64,000 bases of DNA from assembly GCA_947630185.1 (NCBI GenBank), contig CANRGT010000001.1, positions 62,001 through 126,000 of the forward strand, written 5' to 3'. The stretch comes from an uncultured Clostridia bacterium. GTDB lineage: Bacteria > Bacillota > Clostridia > TANB77 > CAG-508. The translations under genes were made by a program, and so were the position numbers. Each line of letters begins with the position of its first letter. Position 1 is the stretch's first letter. Under the pieces are notes generated by a model. The model was not told where the DNA came from, ran no database searches, and was given only the letters and a program-made list of their open reading frames with translations. Below, one piece after another: positions 48,601 through 56,560 of this stretch.

Positions 48601-49741
48601 TATATATAATCGCCATTTGATTATTTTCGTCAAATACTTTATTTATTTCATCTTCTTGTGAATCTGTATAATTAATTCCTAAGTTTCCTTTTAATACAAA
48701 GCTTGTAATAAATACTATTAGGAAAATTGGAACTGCAACAAATCTAATTTTATAACTATATTTCCCTAGACTTTTTAATTTAATATTAGGGCTTTTCTTC
48801 TTTGTTTTTACAATCCATTTATCAAATATTAGTATCAATGATGGAAGCACAAAGAATATACAAATTAAACTAAATAACACACCTTTTGCTAAAACAAAAC
48901 CTAAGTCCCTGCCTATTGTAAAGCTCATAAATACTAATGCTAAAAGTCCTACTATTGTTGTAACAGAGCTACTTGATATGGCTGTAAATGCTTTATATAA
49001 AGCATTTTTCATTGCCTTTACTTTGTCTTTTTCTACTTGTTTTTCTTGGTCATACCTATTCATAAGCATTATTGAGTAATCCATAGATAGTGCCATTTGC
49101 AATATTGCAGCTATTGAATTGGTTATATGTGATACATTGTGAAATATTATATTAGTTCCTTTGTTTAATACTACTGCCATTAAAATTGATATTAAAAACA
49201 AAAATGGTTCTACATAAGATTCGCACATTATAATTAATATTACCAAAGCGCTTGCAACTGCAAGTACGATAATCCAAAATGGTAATACTGTTTTATTACA
49301 TTCAGATACATTTCCACTTGTGTAAAAAGTATAATCTTTATATTTTTCTGTTACTTCATTATATATATTAGTAGCTTTGGGTGAATCTGATTTATCATCT
49401 ACATTGATAACATACAAAGTATAATTTTCTTTATTGTATTTTTCAGTATCATCATAATCTACACTTTTTACACCATCTATTGCTTCTAGATTATTTTTTA
49501 TTTCTGATTTTTCGTTATCTGCTAAATTTTCAAACATTAAATTTAAAGTAGCAGTTTCCGAAAATTCATCCTCCATAATATCCATGCCTATTCTTGTTTC
49601 TGAGGTGTTTGGCAAGTACTTAGCTATATCATAATTAATCTTTACTTTCGATGATAAAACTGCTGAAATTATTGTAAGTATAATAAATAATGCTAAAATA
49701 AAATATCTTTTGTTAATTATAAAGTCTGTAAATTTTCTCAA
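45659..49741 (-). CDS. MMPL/RND-family exporter with nine-repeat extracellular insert
   Basis: 1,360 residues, nearly double the usual 700-1,000. N-terminal helix, first porter loop, a five-helix membrane block with ALSMDYSIMLMNRYDQE, then residues about 360-1100 form an external loop, then the second block with GATIDYAILYTSYYIEHRK (the paired Asp-Tyr proton-relay motifs). The loop carries nine imperfect repeats of 75-85 residues, each with a segment like the LFGID/LGIN turn, a YxxY helix and T(I/P)xEFIxFV (for example ISINEFINFM, ITPKEFVDFV), reminiscent of degenerate EF-hands. Divergent from a TetR gene with a palindromic operator between, so likely an inducible drug or lipid exporter. Confidence 0.88.
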   Translation of the reverse strand: MRKFTDFIINKRYFILALFIILTIISAVLSSKVKINYDIAKYLPNTSETRIGMDIMEDEFSETATLNLMFENLADNEKSEIKNNLEAIDGVKSVDYDDTEKYNKENYTLYVINVDDKSDSPKATNIYNEVTEKYKDYTFYTSGNVSECNKTVLPFWIIVLAVASALVILIIMCESYVEPFLFLISILMAVVLNKGTNIIFHNVSHITNSIAAILQMALSMDYSIMLMNRYDQEKQVEKDKVKAMKNALYKAFTAISSSSVTTIVGLLALVFMSFTIGRDLGFVLAKGVLFSLICIFFVLPSLILIFDKWIVKTKKKSPNIKLKSLGKYSYKIRFVAVPIFLIVFITSFVLKGNLGINYTDSQEDEINKVFDENNQMAIIYKNKDEAEISKYLKELENEEKIDDVLGYGNTINEKLTYDKLNDKLNDLGSDVSVEDYLLKIVYYDYYNPERDNKITFNDFINFIEKEAYNNEKASKKIDAETKKDVTRLKNFVTVEAINKKRTASDIANILEIDKNKIDDIFIYYLSKNNDTKISINEFINFMNKDVLPNEKYAVKVNNENRNKLNTLSKFVDKQKIQTKMTSDEMSKLFGIDSTTMKELYKYYILQNDINIKMTISEFSNFVLNDVLKDSNYASSFDSRTIQNIKLLATFSDLSVINKQMTAEELAKIFGIDETKINQILLLKYSNKNDETKLSITEFINKTIEIADNTEYLKDVDISDLKVLSTFSKNTNNINATKMGKEALNQLFGSLKAGIADYIYVLNGLPTNSEMTPQEFIDLVLKTINTSSLISVDDSTLNNLKLLKLVIDDSVSSDKTKYTAQELAQILNIDIQDMYKLYSLIDFTEGNNTNWKASPNEIVNIILANKEMESIKNSLDEATMKQLQLLSTIMTNTINNKNFTYQELSKTIGINSDSTKNIYTLYVSTQNNTSITPKEFVDFVLLHKSDSMLANQISDSTIKDLKLLQSVMDGIINNKKYNSSELSTLLGINKDDASLIYGLYNFKYINKNPSISLKEFIGFLLKDVVTNKEYSSNFSSEQITKLNTVNGIMNGVVKKTSYTSDEIFAIISKLSNDVEKNTIDMLYTYYGSDKQYNKNWEMTVEEFVTFLNENVLKDERYTDFIEDDMRNDITEAKTTIEDAKELLLGKEYSRVVLNTTFDMEAPETFEFIQKTNDALEGKLDEFYIIGDSPMAYEMSKSFDNELNFITVITMIAIFIVVAITFKSAIIPTILVLTIQTAVYLTMGILSIVGENVYFIAILIVQSILMGATIDYAILYTSYYIEHRKTKEIKDAVISAYGSSIHTILTSSSILIIVTLIIASFTSAIAAKICKTISEGTLCSTILILTLLPAVLACCDRFIKKK

Positions 49742-49822
49742 AGTAAAATCCTTCCTTTCTTTTTGTCTAAGTTATATTATATTCTCTTTGCCTCTATAAT
49801 AAAAGTATAATTTTAAATTAAG

Positions 49823-49838
49823 TGTCTAAATTTAGACA
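49823..49838. promoter_or_regulatory. TetR-type operator between the MMPL and TetR genes
   Basis: Perfect 16-bp palindrome TGTCTAAATTTAGACA in the 181-base divergent gap. A half-site TGTCTAAATT recurs inside the regulator's own 5' coding end and another near its stop. Confidence 0.7.
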
Positions 49839-49922
49839 TTTTTATCAATATTGTCTTTGTTTTTTTATGATACTGTGTTATACTGTTATATATTTTGTTT
49901 TTTATACAGAAAGGATGTATTT

Positions 49923-50474
49923 ATGAAAGTACAATGTCTAAATTCTTCTTCTATTAAAACAAGAAATTTAATCAAAAAGACTTTTGCTGAATTGATTAAT
50001 GAGAAAAAACAATTAGAAAAAATAACTGTTACAGAATTAGTTAAAAAAGCTAACTTAACTAGAAGTACATTTTATACTCATTATGATAATATATATGAAG
50101 TAGCTCATGATTATCAATTACAAACAATTGAGCTTTTATGTAGTGAAGATTTAAAGTTGTATTCAAAACAAGATATTATAGATTATTTTGACAATATTAT
50201 ACAGTGTTTAAAAGATAATGAAAAAACATATAGATTGTTATTATCTGCTGATGAATCTCTTTTGTTTTTGGAAAAATTAAAGAAAATTGCTAATCAAAAA
50301 ATTTATGATGCTTTAAAAGATACTTATAAAGATAAGTTCCTTAGCCTTAATATTTCTTTTTTTATGAATGGTGTATTAATGGAGTTATTGAAATATTTTA
50401 GAAATGAAAGCGAATATTCGCTTGATGATTTGCTATTTTATATGAAAAAATGGTTTGAAAAGATATTTGATTAA
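49923..50474 (+). CDS. TetR/AcrR-family regulator
   Basis: 183 residues; the ATG at 49923 is chosen (GAAAGGATG upstream; helix-turn-helix starts soon after). N-terminal DNA-binding domain: TRNLIKKTFAELINEKKQ, ITVTELVKKANLTRSTFYTHY; C-terminal ligand domain of DhaS/YfiR type (FLEKLKKIANQKIYDAL...). Transcribed away from the MMPL exporter and expected to repress it from the operator at 49823-49838. Confidence 0.88.
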   Translation: MKVQCLNSSSIKTRNLIKKTFAELINEKKQLEKITVTELVKKANLTRSTFYTHYDNIYEVAHDYQLQTIELLCSEDLKLYSKQDIIDYFDNIIQCLKDNEKTYRLLLSADESLLFLEKLKKIANQKIYDALKDTYKDKFLSLNISFFMNGVLMELLKYFRNESEYSLDDLLFYMKKWFEKIFD

Positions 50475-50703
50475 TTTTAGACATAAAAAACATATTTTGA
50501 TATTCTTCTATAGTATAAATTTTATCACTATTAGGCAATGTAACATAAGAATAAGCATTGTTTTCTTTTGCCACTTTGAATACATCATCAGTCCATTGAA
50601 CTGACCCTTTTTTTGTAACTTTTCTACTTTTTTCTTCATTTTTTTCTCCTACAAATTTGCTTACTAAAGTATAAGATTTTTTATTTGATTTTACAGCTCC
50701 CAC
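50398..50703 (-). other. Doubtful ORF or gene remnant after relE
   Basis: 101 codons from a GTG without a ribosome site; the last 25 codons run antisense through the TetR 3' end. The middle part (KKGSVQWTDDVFKVAKENNA, then SDKIYTIEEYQ) looks like real protein sequence, so this may be the degraded C-terminal part of a gene. Upstream sequence NPTNKWEL is in another frame. No family recognised. Confidence 0.25.
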
Positions 50704-50727
50704 TTATTGGTAGGGTTCACCTGATTT

Positions 50728-51051
50728 TTATTCATCTTTTAAATATTTTTCCCAATCCATAAAAATATGTCCTATCCTCAATACATAAGCTTTAGAATTT
50801 TCTTCATCTACTATATAAAATATTACATAATTTCTTATATTTACTTTTCTAATATTTTTATGTCCGGTTAAATTTTCATCTAAAATAGGCATACTTCCTG
50901 CTATATTTTCTAGATTTTTCAATTCTTGCTTAAATAAAATTTTATATTTATCTGCTACAATATCTCCTGATAAATTATTTCTAAGATAAAGAATAATATT
51001 GGTTAAATCTTGTTCAGCTGTTTCTGAAATTTCAACTATATACTTTTTCAT
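50728..51051 (-). CDS. RelE/ParE-family toxin
   Basis: 107 residues: VEISETAEQDLTNIILYLRNNLSG, then FKQELKNLENI, and VRKVNIRNYVIFY-like core (RKVNIRNYVIFYIVDEENSKAYVLRI). Usual ParE/RelE length and order. Acts as a gyrase or ribosome-dependent mRNA poison in relatives. Located 16 bases after its presumed antitoxin. Confidence 0.88.
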   Translation of the reverse strand: MKKYIVEISETAEQDLTNIILYLRNNLSGDIVADKYKILFKQELKNLENIAGSMPILDENLTGHKNIRKVNIRNYVIFYIVDEENSKAYVLRIGHIFMDWEKYLKDE

Positions 51052-51067
51052 ATAATTTACTCCAGTC

Positions 51068-51310
51068 TTAAATATTATCTATTTTAGTAAAAGTTTCGTT
51101 TAGAGAGTGTACTCTATTTTCTTTTATATCATCTAACCCTTTTTTTAACTTTTCCTTTAAATCTTTTTTACTTTTTATCGTTACACTATCTGGAGCTTCT
51201 TCATCTGCTAAAGTTAATTTTAAATAACCAATAAAATTTATAACTTGAGTTGCAAGTTCTTCTGGTAATGTATCAATTTCATTATATAATTTTTGTTTTT
51301 CAATAGACAT
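51068..51310 (-). CDS. Antitoxin partner of the RelE-type toxin
   Basis: 80 residues; N-terminus like DUF2281 antitoxins (EIDTLPEELATQVINFIGYL), C-terminus charged and probably disordered (KKDLKEKLKKGLDDI). Order antitoxin then toxin and the close spacing support the pair. GGAGGT ribosome site. Confidence 0.75.
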   Translation of the reverse strand: MSIEKQKLYNEIDTLPEELATQVINFIGYLKLTLADEEAPDSVTIKSKKDLKEKLKKGLDDIKENRVHSLNETFTKIDNI

Positions 51311-51463
51311 ATTAACTACCTCCGTTATAAACTCTTTTAATATTATATCACTTTTTTGTCTAAAAATATATTAATTCAAAAATATTTTTTCAGTACTATG
51401 TTCTACTGTTACTTTTCATTGTTTTCATCTCTAAGTTTTTGAACTTTAAATTGTAACATTATA

Positions 51464-52273
51464 CTACATTTTTTCCTCCATAACTTTATGAACTTCTTCC
51501 TTTAATTTATCTATACTATCTTTTTTGCTATCATTTTGTCCCTCATATTTTATTGGCTTTAATATTTTTACTGTAACATCTTTTTTATTTTTAAATAATT
51601 TCCTTATTCCTTTTGGATCTCTAAATGTAATTACTATTGGAATAACTGGAACATTGTTTTCTACTGCTAAATTAAATGCACCATTTTGAAATTTCCTTAT
51701 TTTTTCATAATAAGGCCATAACGCTTTTTCTGGATAAAAGTGTATGATTTTTCCTTTTTGTATGGCTTTACTTAGCTCTTTTATAAAACAAGCTCTATTA
51801 TTTATCTTTGTAGGAATAGGTATCGCTCTTAATAACTTTATTAGTTTTCTTACAAAAGGAATTTTAAAACTTCCTTCTCTTGTTGTAAAATATATTTTTT
51901 TAAGACCAAATGCTAATCCTACCATAGTGCAATCTAGAATTAAAACATGATTTGATACACTTATTGCTCCAGTTTTTAAATTTTTAATGTTCTCTTTTCC
52001 CTCTATTTTTAAATCATATATTATTTTGTCCAAAATTGTTAGAACTGGAACAGCTAAGCCATAATATATCAAGTTAGAAAAAAAAGTAAATATTTTTCCT
52101 TCTTTAATATATTCGTAATGTTCATCTATGTTTAATTTTAATGGCTCATACAAATGAATTATATCTTCATTTTCGTTTTGCACTAAATTTTCATATGTAT
52201 TTGCCTCTATACTCTCTTCTAAATTTTCATATGTATCTTCTATTACATTTTCTTCTATTAAACTTTTTTCCAC
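51464..52273 (-). CDS. 1-acyl-glycerol-3-phosphate acyltransferase (PlsC family)
   Basis: 269 residues. HX4D motif in SNHVLILDC, second block FTTREGSFKIPFVRKLIKLLRAIPI, third block with FYPEKALWPYYEKIRKFQNGAF, in which the classical EGTR is altered to EKAL as in a known subfamily. Fourth block VPVIPIVITF. The first 40 residues are an acidic extension with a repeated TYENLEE/TYENLVQ motif. GTG start at 52273 shares a base with the stop of the upstream glycosyltransferase; both likely act in membrane lipid synthesis. Confidence 0.85.
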   Translation of the reverse strand: MEKSLIEENVIEDTYENLEESIEANTYENLVQNENEDIIHLYEPLKLNIDEHYEYIKEGKIFTFFSNLIYYGLAVPVLTILDKIIYDLKIEGKENIKNLKTGAISVSNHVLILDCTMVGLAFGLKKIYFTTREGSFKIPFVRKLIKLLRAIPIPTKINNRACFIKELSKAIQKGKIIHFYPEKALWPYYEKIRKFQNGAFNLAVENNVPVIPIVITFRDPKGIRKLFKNKKDVTVKILKPIKYEGQNDSKKDSIDKLKEEVHKVMEEKM

Positions 52274-53445
52274 TATATGTTACTCCTATTTAACTCTTTA
52301 ATAATAGTACCAACTATTTGCTCACAAGCATCCCCTGCTATGTATTTCTTTTGATTTTCGGCTATTTCCATTTGTAAGTTTTTATTCTCTATTATTTTTT
52401 TCGTATTGTTTATTACTTGGTTAATATCTTCACACTTCATTGACATTTGCCTATCTGCAAAGAAATTTGCATTATAATTTTCACATCCTGGTATTGGCAT
52501 TATATGAACTAATGGTTTTCTCATTGTTGCAATTTCCGTAGTTGTTAATCCGCCCGGTTTAGTAAGTATAATTTCAGAACTTGCTACATATTCTCCTAAT
52601 TTATTAGTATATGGAAGTGCTATAATTCTTTCATTATCTTTATATTTATTGTCAAGAAAATTTTTAAGTTTATTATTGTTTCCACAAGAAATTATAAAAC
52701 TAAAATCTTTAATATTTTCCAATAGTTTTTCTGCTATTTCATTTACATTACCGAACCCCATGCTTCCATTTAATATTAAAATGTACTTTTTATTTAAGTC
52801 TAAATTTAAGCTTTTTTTGGTTTCTTGTTTATCATATTCTTTTCTATATTGTTTCATTACAGGTATTCCTAATGGTAATAATTTTTGCTTTTTCATACCT
52901 TTTTCTATAAAGTCTGATTCTAATTCTTCGCTTGGAATTACAAAATAGTCTGGATTGGTTTCTTTCCAAAATGGTATGCTCACATAATCTGTGGCAACCT
53001 GCATAAAATGAATATCATGCTGTTTTTTTATTGCTGTTAAGGCTTGGGCTGCAAATAAATGCGTTGTTATTATGTAGTTATATTCATTATCTTTTATATA
53101 CTTATAAAGTTTTTGTTTGCTTAAACTGTTTAAAATATATACTGGAGACCTCAATTTAGTTTTTTCATAGATTTTTCCTAAGTGATATATATTTTTAAAT
53201 ACTCTTCCATCTCTATTTGTAGATTTTATATATAAATTGTTAACTTTGTCTTTTAATTTAGGATTTATTATTTCTAAGTATTCTTTAAAGTCTGCTTGAA
53301 CATTTTGTGTAAGTAGCTCTTCTTGTATTGCTTTTGCCGCTGTATTATGCCCTCCACCTGTTCCACATGATAAAATTAATACTTTATAACTATTATTTGA
53401 TTTATTTGCATCATTATCAGACAACTTTTCTACAGTATTGTTCAT
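52273..53445 (-). CDS. Glycolipid synthase-like glycosyltransferase (MGDG synthase/UgtP family)
   Basis: 390 residues of the GT28 family. N-terminal domain starts LILSCGTGGGHNTAAKAI, the MGDG-synthase signature; middle block HFMQVATDYVSIPFW and YFVIPSEELES; C-terminal NDP-sugar-binding domain NGSMGFGN, then ILTKPGGLTTTEIATMRKPLV and MPIPGCENYNANFF. Likely transfers a hexose to diacylglycerol. Coupled to the PlsC-family gene. Confidence 0.9.
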   Translation of the reverse strand: MNNTVEKLSDNDANKSNNSYKVLILSCGTGGGHNTAAKAIQEELLTQNVQADFKEYLEIINPKLKDKVNNLYIKSTNRDGRVFKNIYHLGKIYEKTKLRSPVYILNSLSKQKLYKYIKDNEYNYIITTHLFAAQALTAIKKQHDIHFMQVATDYVSIPFWKETNPDYFVIPSEELESDFIEKGMKKQKLLPLGIPVMKQYRKEYDKQETKKSLNLDLNKKYILILNGSMGFGNVNEIAEKLLENIKDFSFIISCGNNNKLKNFLDNKYKDNERIIALPYTNKLGEYVASSEIILTKPGGLTTTEIATMRKPLVHIMPIPGCENYNANFFADRQMSMKCEDINQVINNTKKIIENKNLQMEIAENQKKYIAGDACEQIVGTIIKELNRSNI

Positions 53446-53502
53446 ATTTAGTGCTCCTTTTAGCTATATAAATTGCTCTAATTAGATAATATTTAAATTT
53501 CT

Positions 53503-54315
53503 TTATATTTTAACTTCACATTTTTCTTGGAGTTCATTTTTATTGGTATCAGCACTTTCTAATTCAGGCTTTTGCTTACTTTTAAAATTATTTATTAACT
53601 TAACTACATAATAAATAACGTAAAATGGTATCGTCATTTGCAATAATATCATAACTGCCGTAAATAGGAATCCTCCATTAGTTAATTTGTATACTATTTC
53701 AATTAGTGTACCTGGAAAATTATATGATATAAACATTAAATTACCTTCAAAAAGTTTATTTACAACTAATGCCATAATACTCATACCAGCAACTAGGCTT
53801 GCAAAATATTTTATATCTTTTCTTTCTAATTCTATATATCTTGTTTTGTTTATTAATATTCCCAAATATACCATTGTTCCATGGAATAAAAAACTGTGAA
53901 TGCTTAAAAAGTGAAATGCTGGATATATAGGTAATGATGTAGATGGGTATATCATAAACACTATTCCACCAATTATTGAACCAGTTGCTAATGATACATC
54001 TCCTACTCTTTTTAGAGTGCCTTTGGCAAATGAGCTTAGTAAACCTGCATACAATAATATGCTACAATAGTAAAGTGGCACATAAGTATTAACTGCACTA
54101 AATGAATTCTGCCTTATATTGAAAACTATTTTTATAATTTCTAATATACATATAATTATTGTTATGTATTTTATAATTTTATGTATTTCTTCTTTGCTTT
54201 TCTTTACTGAAAATTTTAGTGCAATAAAAATTCCTACTAATGTGAGTGCAAATAATATAAAATGCCCTATTGTAAATATTCCACAAGGTTCGTATTCTCC
54301 CATATTTGAAAACAT
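53503..54315 (-). CDS. YwaF-family integral membrane protein
   Basis: 270 residues, about seven helices. Matches the TIGR02206/YwaF family pattern: ...FTIGHFILFAL at the start, YVPLYYCSILLYAGL, FHFLSIHSFLFHGTMVYLGI, and YNFPGTLIEIVYKL. Biochemical function of the family is unknown. Same strand and close to the glycolipid genes. Confidence 0.75.
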   Translation of the reverse strand: MFSNMGEYEPCGIFTIGHFILFALTLVGIFIALKFSVKKSKEEIHKIIKYITIIICILEIIKIVFNIRQNSFSAVNTYVPLYYCSILLYAGLLSSFAKGTLKRVGDVSLATGSIIGGIVFMIYPSTSLPIYPAFHFLSIHSFLFHGTMVYLGILINKTRYIELERKDIKYFASLVAGMSIMALVVNKLFEGNLMFISYNFPGTLIEIVYKLTNGGFLFTAVMILLQMTIPFYVIYYVVKLINNFKSKQKPELESADTNKNELQEKCEVKI

Positions 54316-54425
54316 TTTGCTTCATCTCTTTCTACATAAATTGTAATTATCTTTTTCTATTTTTATGAATAATTCTCTTTTTAATACAATAAATTTTTGC
54401 ACTTATACTTTTAAATACCATACTG

Positions 54426-55400
54426 CTAATTTTGCATAAAAATTTGTTGACCTTTAATTAAGTCATAACTTACTAGCTCATTACCTTCTAAATTTTCTTT
54501 ATGCATATCGATAGCAGTAATTTGGCTATTTTCATAAGTTTTATAATAATAAATTCCTTTGTCCATATTACAACAAGAACTATAAATAGTTATTTCATAT
54601 AAGTTTTCTCCCATATATACGCATCCTCTTTGTTGGCAAACTGAATCTAATATATGAAAGAATTGACTAATACTTTCTGATTCTGAATCTCCTGAAATTG
54701 AATTCATTTTAGTAAATGTTGCCTTTACAAATCTTGATGCAGAAGATAAATCTCCTGGAAGCCCCATAGCTCCCATTCCTCTACTATAAGTTTTTAAGTT
54801 TAATTCTTTTGAAAATGTATTAACTGGTGGTTTAGTTGATAAACTCATATAATTATTTAAATTAAACATTTGAATATCAAATGTTGGGTTATTAGTAAGT
54901 ACACCTACCGGATTTTCATATATTTTAAGTCCATCTTTAACACTTTCTACAATTATAGATGACTCTTGGTCAGCAATAATCCAGTGTAAAGGTGATGCTG
55001 GTAACTCTTCACTAAAATTAATTAATGCTATATTTATATTTTCTAATAGCTTTTTTGCTTCGCTAACATTTGCACATTGTGCTAATATATATGGTATAAA
55101 TTCAAATGGTGCTACATTGTCTTTTCCTTCTATTTCTGCTTTGTAATCTGCATTTTCAGGGAAGTTTAAGCCTGCCATTCCTAATCCTTTTTCATTAATT
55201 GCATCATAATAAAGTGGATAGTTTTCTGCTACATAAGCCATTCCTATTATCGCATAATGCTCTTTTAAATCCTTTACTTTTCTAAATTTAAATTCATAAT
55301 TTCTAGGTGTTATTGTTACTGTTTCTTTATATGAATATTCTAAATCTAAATTTCTTCCAAAATAATGGTCTTTTGTTTTATATGTTACGGCTGTGCACAT
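54426..55400 (-). CDS. Choloylglycine hydrolase / bile salt hydrolase family
   Basis: 324 residues, Ntn-hydrolase fold. After Met removal the nucleophile is Cys2 (MCTAVTYKTKDHYFGRNLDLEY); Arg16 and Asp19 follow, with the NEKGLGMAGLNFP loop, the Asn of LTNNPTFD and the Arg of SSASRFVKATF, so the catalytic set is complete. Deconjugates glycine or taurine bile acids; penicillin-V acylase or N-acyl homoserine activity cannot be excluded. No signal peptide, so cytoplasmic. Points to an intestinal habitat. Confidence 0.92.
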   Translation of the reverse strand: MCTAVTYKTKDHYFGRNLDLEYSYKETVTITPRNYEFKFRKVKDLKEHYAIIGMAYVAENYPLYYDAINEKGLGMAGLNFPENADYKAEIEGKDNVAPFEFIPYILAQCANVSEAKKLLENINIALINFSEELPASPLHWIIADQESSIIVESVKDGLKIYENPVGVLTNNPTFDIQMFNLNNYMSLSTKPPVNTFSKELNLKTYSRGMGAMGLPGDLSSASRFVKATFTKMNSISGDSESESISQFFHILDSVCQQRGCVYMGENLYEITIYSSCCNMDKGIYYYKTYENSQITAIDMHKENLEGNELVSYDLIKGQQIFMQN

Positions 55401-55456
55401 ATCTAATACCTCTTTTCATTAATCATATTTTTACTGCCAAAATGATATTTGTATTT

Positions 55457-55966
55457 TTAGTCTATTTCTCTAAATGATTTTAAAATATTACCATTTTCAG
55501 CATTTATATAATATTCATATTCGTATTGTTGATAATCAAATGTAACTTCATATACTGTTTCGCCATATTTATAATCTAATTCAACTTCTATATTACGAAT
55601 ATTGTTTTGACTTATTTTTGCATTATTTAATGCTATATCTAAAGCTTTTTCTTTAGATATATAATTACTGTTATTTGTTATATTAGAATTATTATCATCG
55701 TTTACTATATTTGTATCATTATTTATCATATTATTATCATTATTTATCATATTAACATCATCATTTATTATATTGGTGTTATTATTGTTAGTTTGCTGTT
55801 TATCATTACTATCATCATATATTCTATCGTTATAATCATACAAATCTCTAATTTCTTCTCTTTCATCTATAAATTCATATATGAAGAATGCAATAAAACC
55901 TATCAATACTACTATTATTACTGTTAGTAATGCTATAATAATTTTCAAATTATTTTCTTTTTTCAT
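55457..55966 (-). CDS. Membrane-anchored PepSY-domain protein
   Basis: 169 residues from ATG 55966 (GGGAGAG site). Anchor helix (IIIALLTVIIVVLIGFIAFFIY), then a low-complexity Asn/Asp linker of repeats like MINNDNNMINNDTNI, then one PepSY domain (SKEKALDIALNNAKI to YEYYINAENGNILKSF). PepSY domains bind or inhibit peptidases. An in-frame ATG at 56035 exists without a site. Confidence 0.78.
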   Translation of the reverse strand: MKKENNLKIIIALLTVIIVVLIGFIAFFIYEFIDEREEIRDLYDYNDRIYDDSNDKQQTNNNNTNIINDDVNMINNDNNMINNDTNIVNDDNNSNITNNSNYISKEKALDIALNNAKISQNNIRNIEVELDYKYGETVYEVTFDYQQYEYEYYINAENGNILKSFREID

Positions 55967-56077
55967 ATCAAACTCTCCCTTATATAAATTATAATTTTCA
56001 TATAAAATAATATCATAAAAATAAGTAACAATCAATAGTCACTTATTTTATATTTTAAAGCCCATATTAGCTTAAAA

Positions 56078-56104
56078 GCAAGAAATTTTTTGATAATTTC
56101 TTGC
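56078..56104 (-). terminator. Terminator of the isc operon
   Basis: 10-bp stem GCAAGAAATT / AATTTCTTGC, 7-base loop, 16 bases past the iscU stop. Confidence 0.75.
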
Positions 56105-56119
56105 CTTTAAAATTTTATA

Positions 56120-56560
56120 TTATTTTGAGCAATGATCACAATCGTGTTTAGTTAAATTGCATTTTTCTTTTATCTCTTCTTCTGATAGTTTTCCTTCTTT
56201 TCTTAAATAATCTGCAATTGCTTCATGTATAGCCTCTTCTGCTAAAACTGAACAATGTAATTTAACAGGTGGCAACCCATCTAATGCTTTTACAACATCA
56301 CTATTTTTTAGTTTTAATGCCTCCTCTATTGTTTTACCTTTTATCATTTCTGTTGAAATACTACTTGAAGCTATTGCTGCTCCACAGCCAAATGTTTTAA
56401 ATTTAACATCTGTTATTATGTTGTTCTCAACTTTTATAAACATTTTCATAATATCTCCGCAAACTGGGTTTCCAACTTCTCCAGTTCCAGATGCATTTTC
56501 TATTTTTCCAACATTTCTTGGATTTGTATAATGATCTACAACTTTATCTGAATAATCCAT
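56120..56560 (-). CDS. iscU: Iron-sulfur cluster scaffold IscU/NifU
   Basis: 146 residues. Scaffold cysteines in GNPVCGDIM, FGCGAAIASSS and KLHCSVLAEEAI, plus a Cys-rich tail (CNLTKHDCDHCSK) often seen in Clostridial forms. Start overlaps the stop of the desulfurase gene by one base. Accepts sulfur from IscS to build Fe-S clusters. Confidence 0.94.
   Translation of the reverse strand: MDYSDKVVDHYTNPRNVGKIENASGTGEVGNPVCGDIMKMFIKVENNIITDVKFKTFGCGAAIASSSISTEMIKGKTIEEALKLKNSDVVKALDGLPPVKLHCSVLAEEAIHEAIADYLRKEGKLSEEEIKEKCNLTKHDCDHCSK

Noticed and set aside
50398..50703. Treating this ORF as a ninth recoded gene
   Set aside because: No in-frame CGG joins it to the upstream sequence, and its apparent upstream continuation would need a -1 shift; better seen as a remnant.
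55690..55800. CRISPR-like short repeats around the Asn/Asp codons
   Set aside because: They are in-frame low-complexity repeats of the PepSY protein linker, without spacers or regular repeat length. No CRISPR array or cas gene was found in the window.
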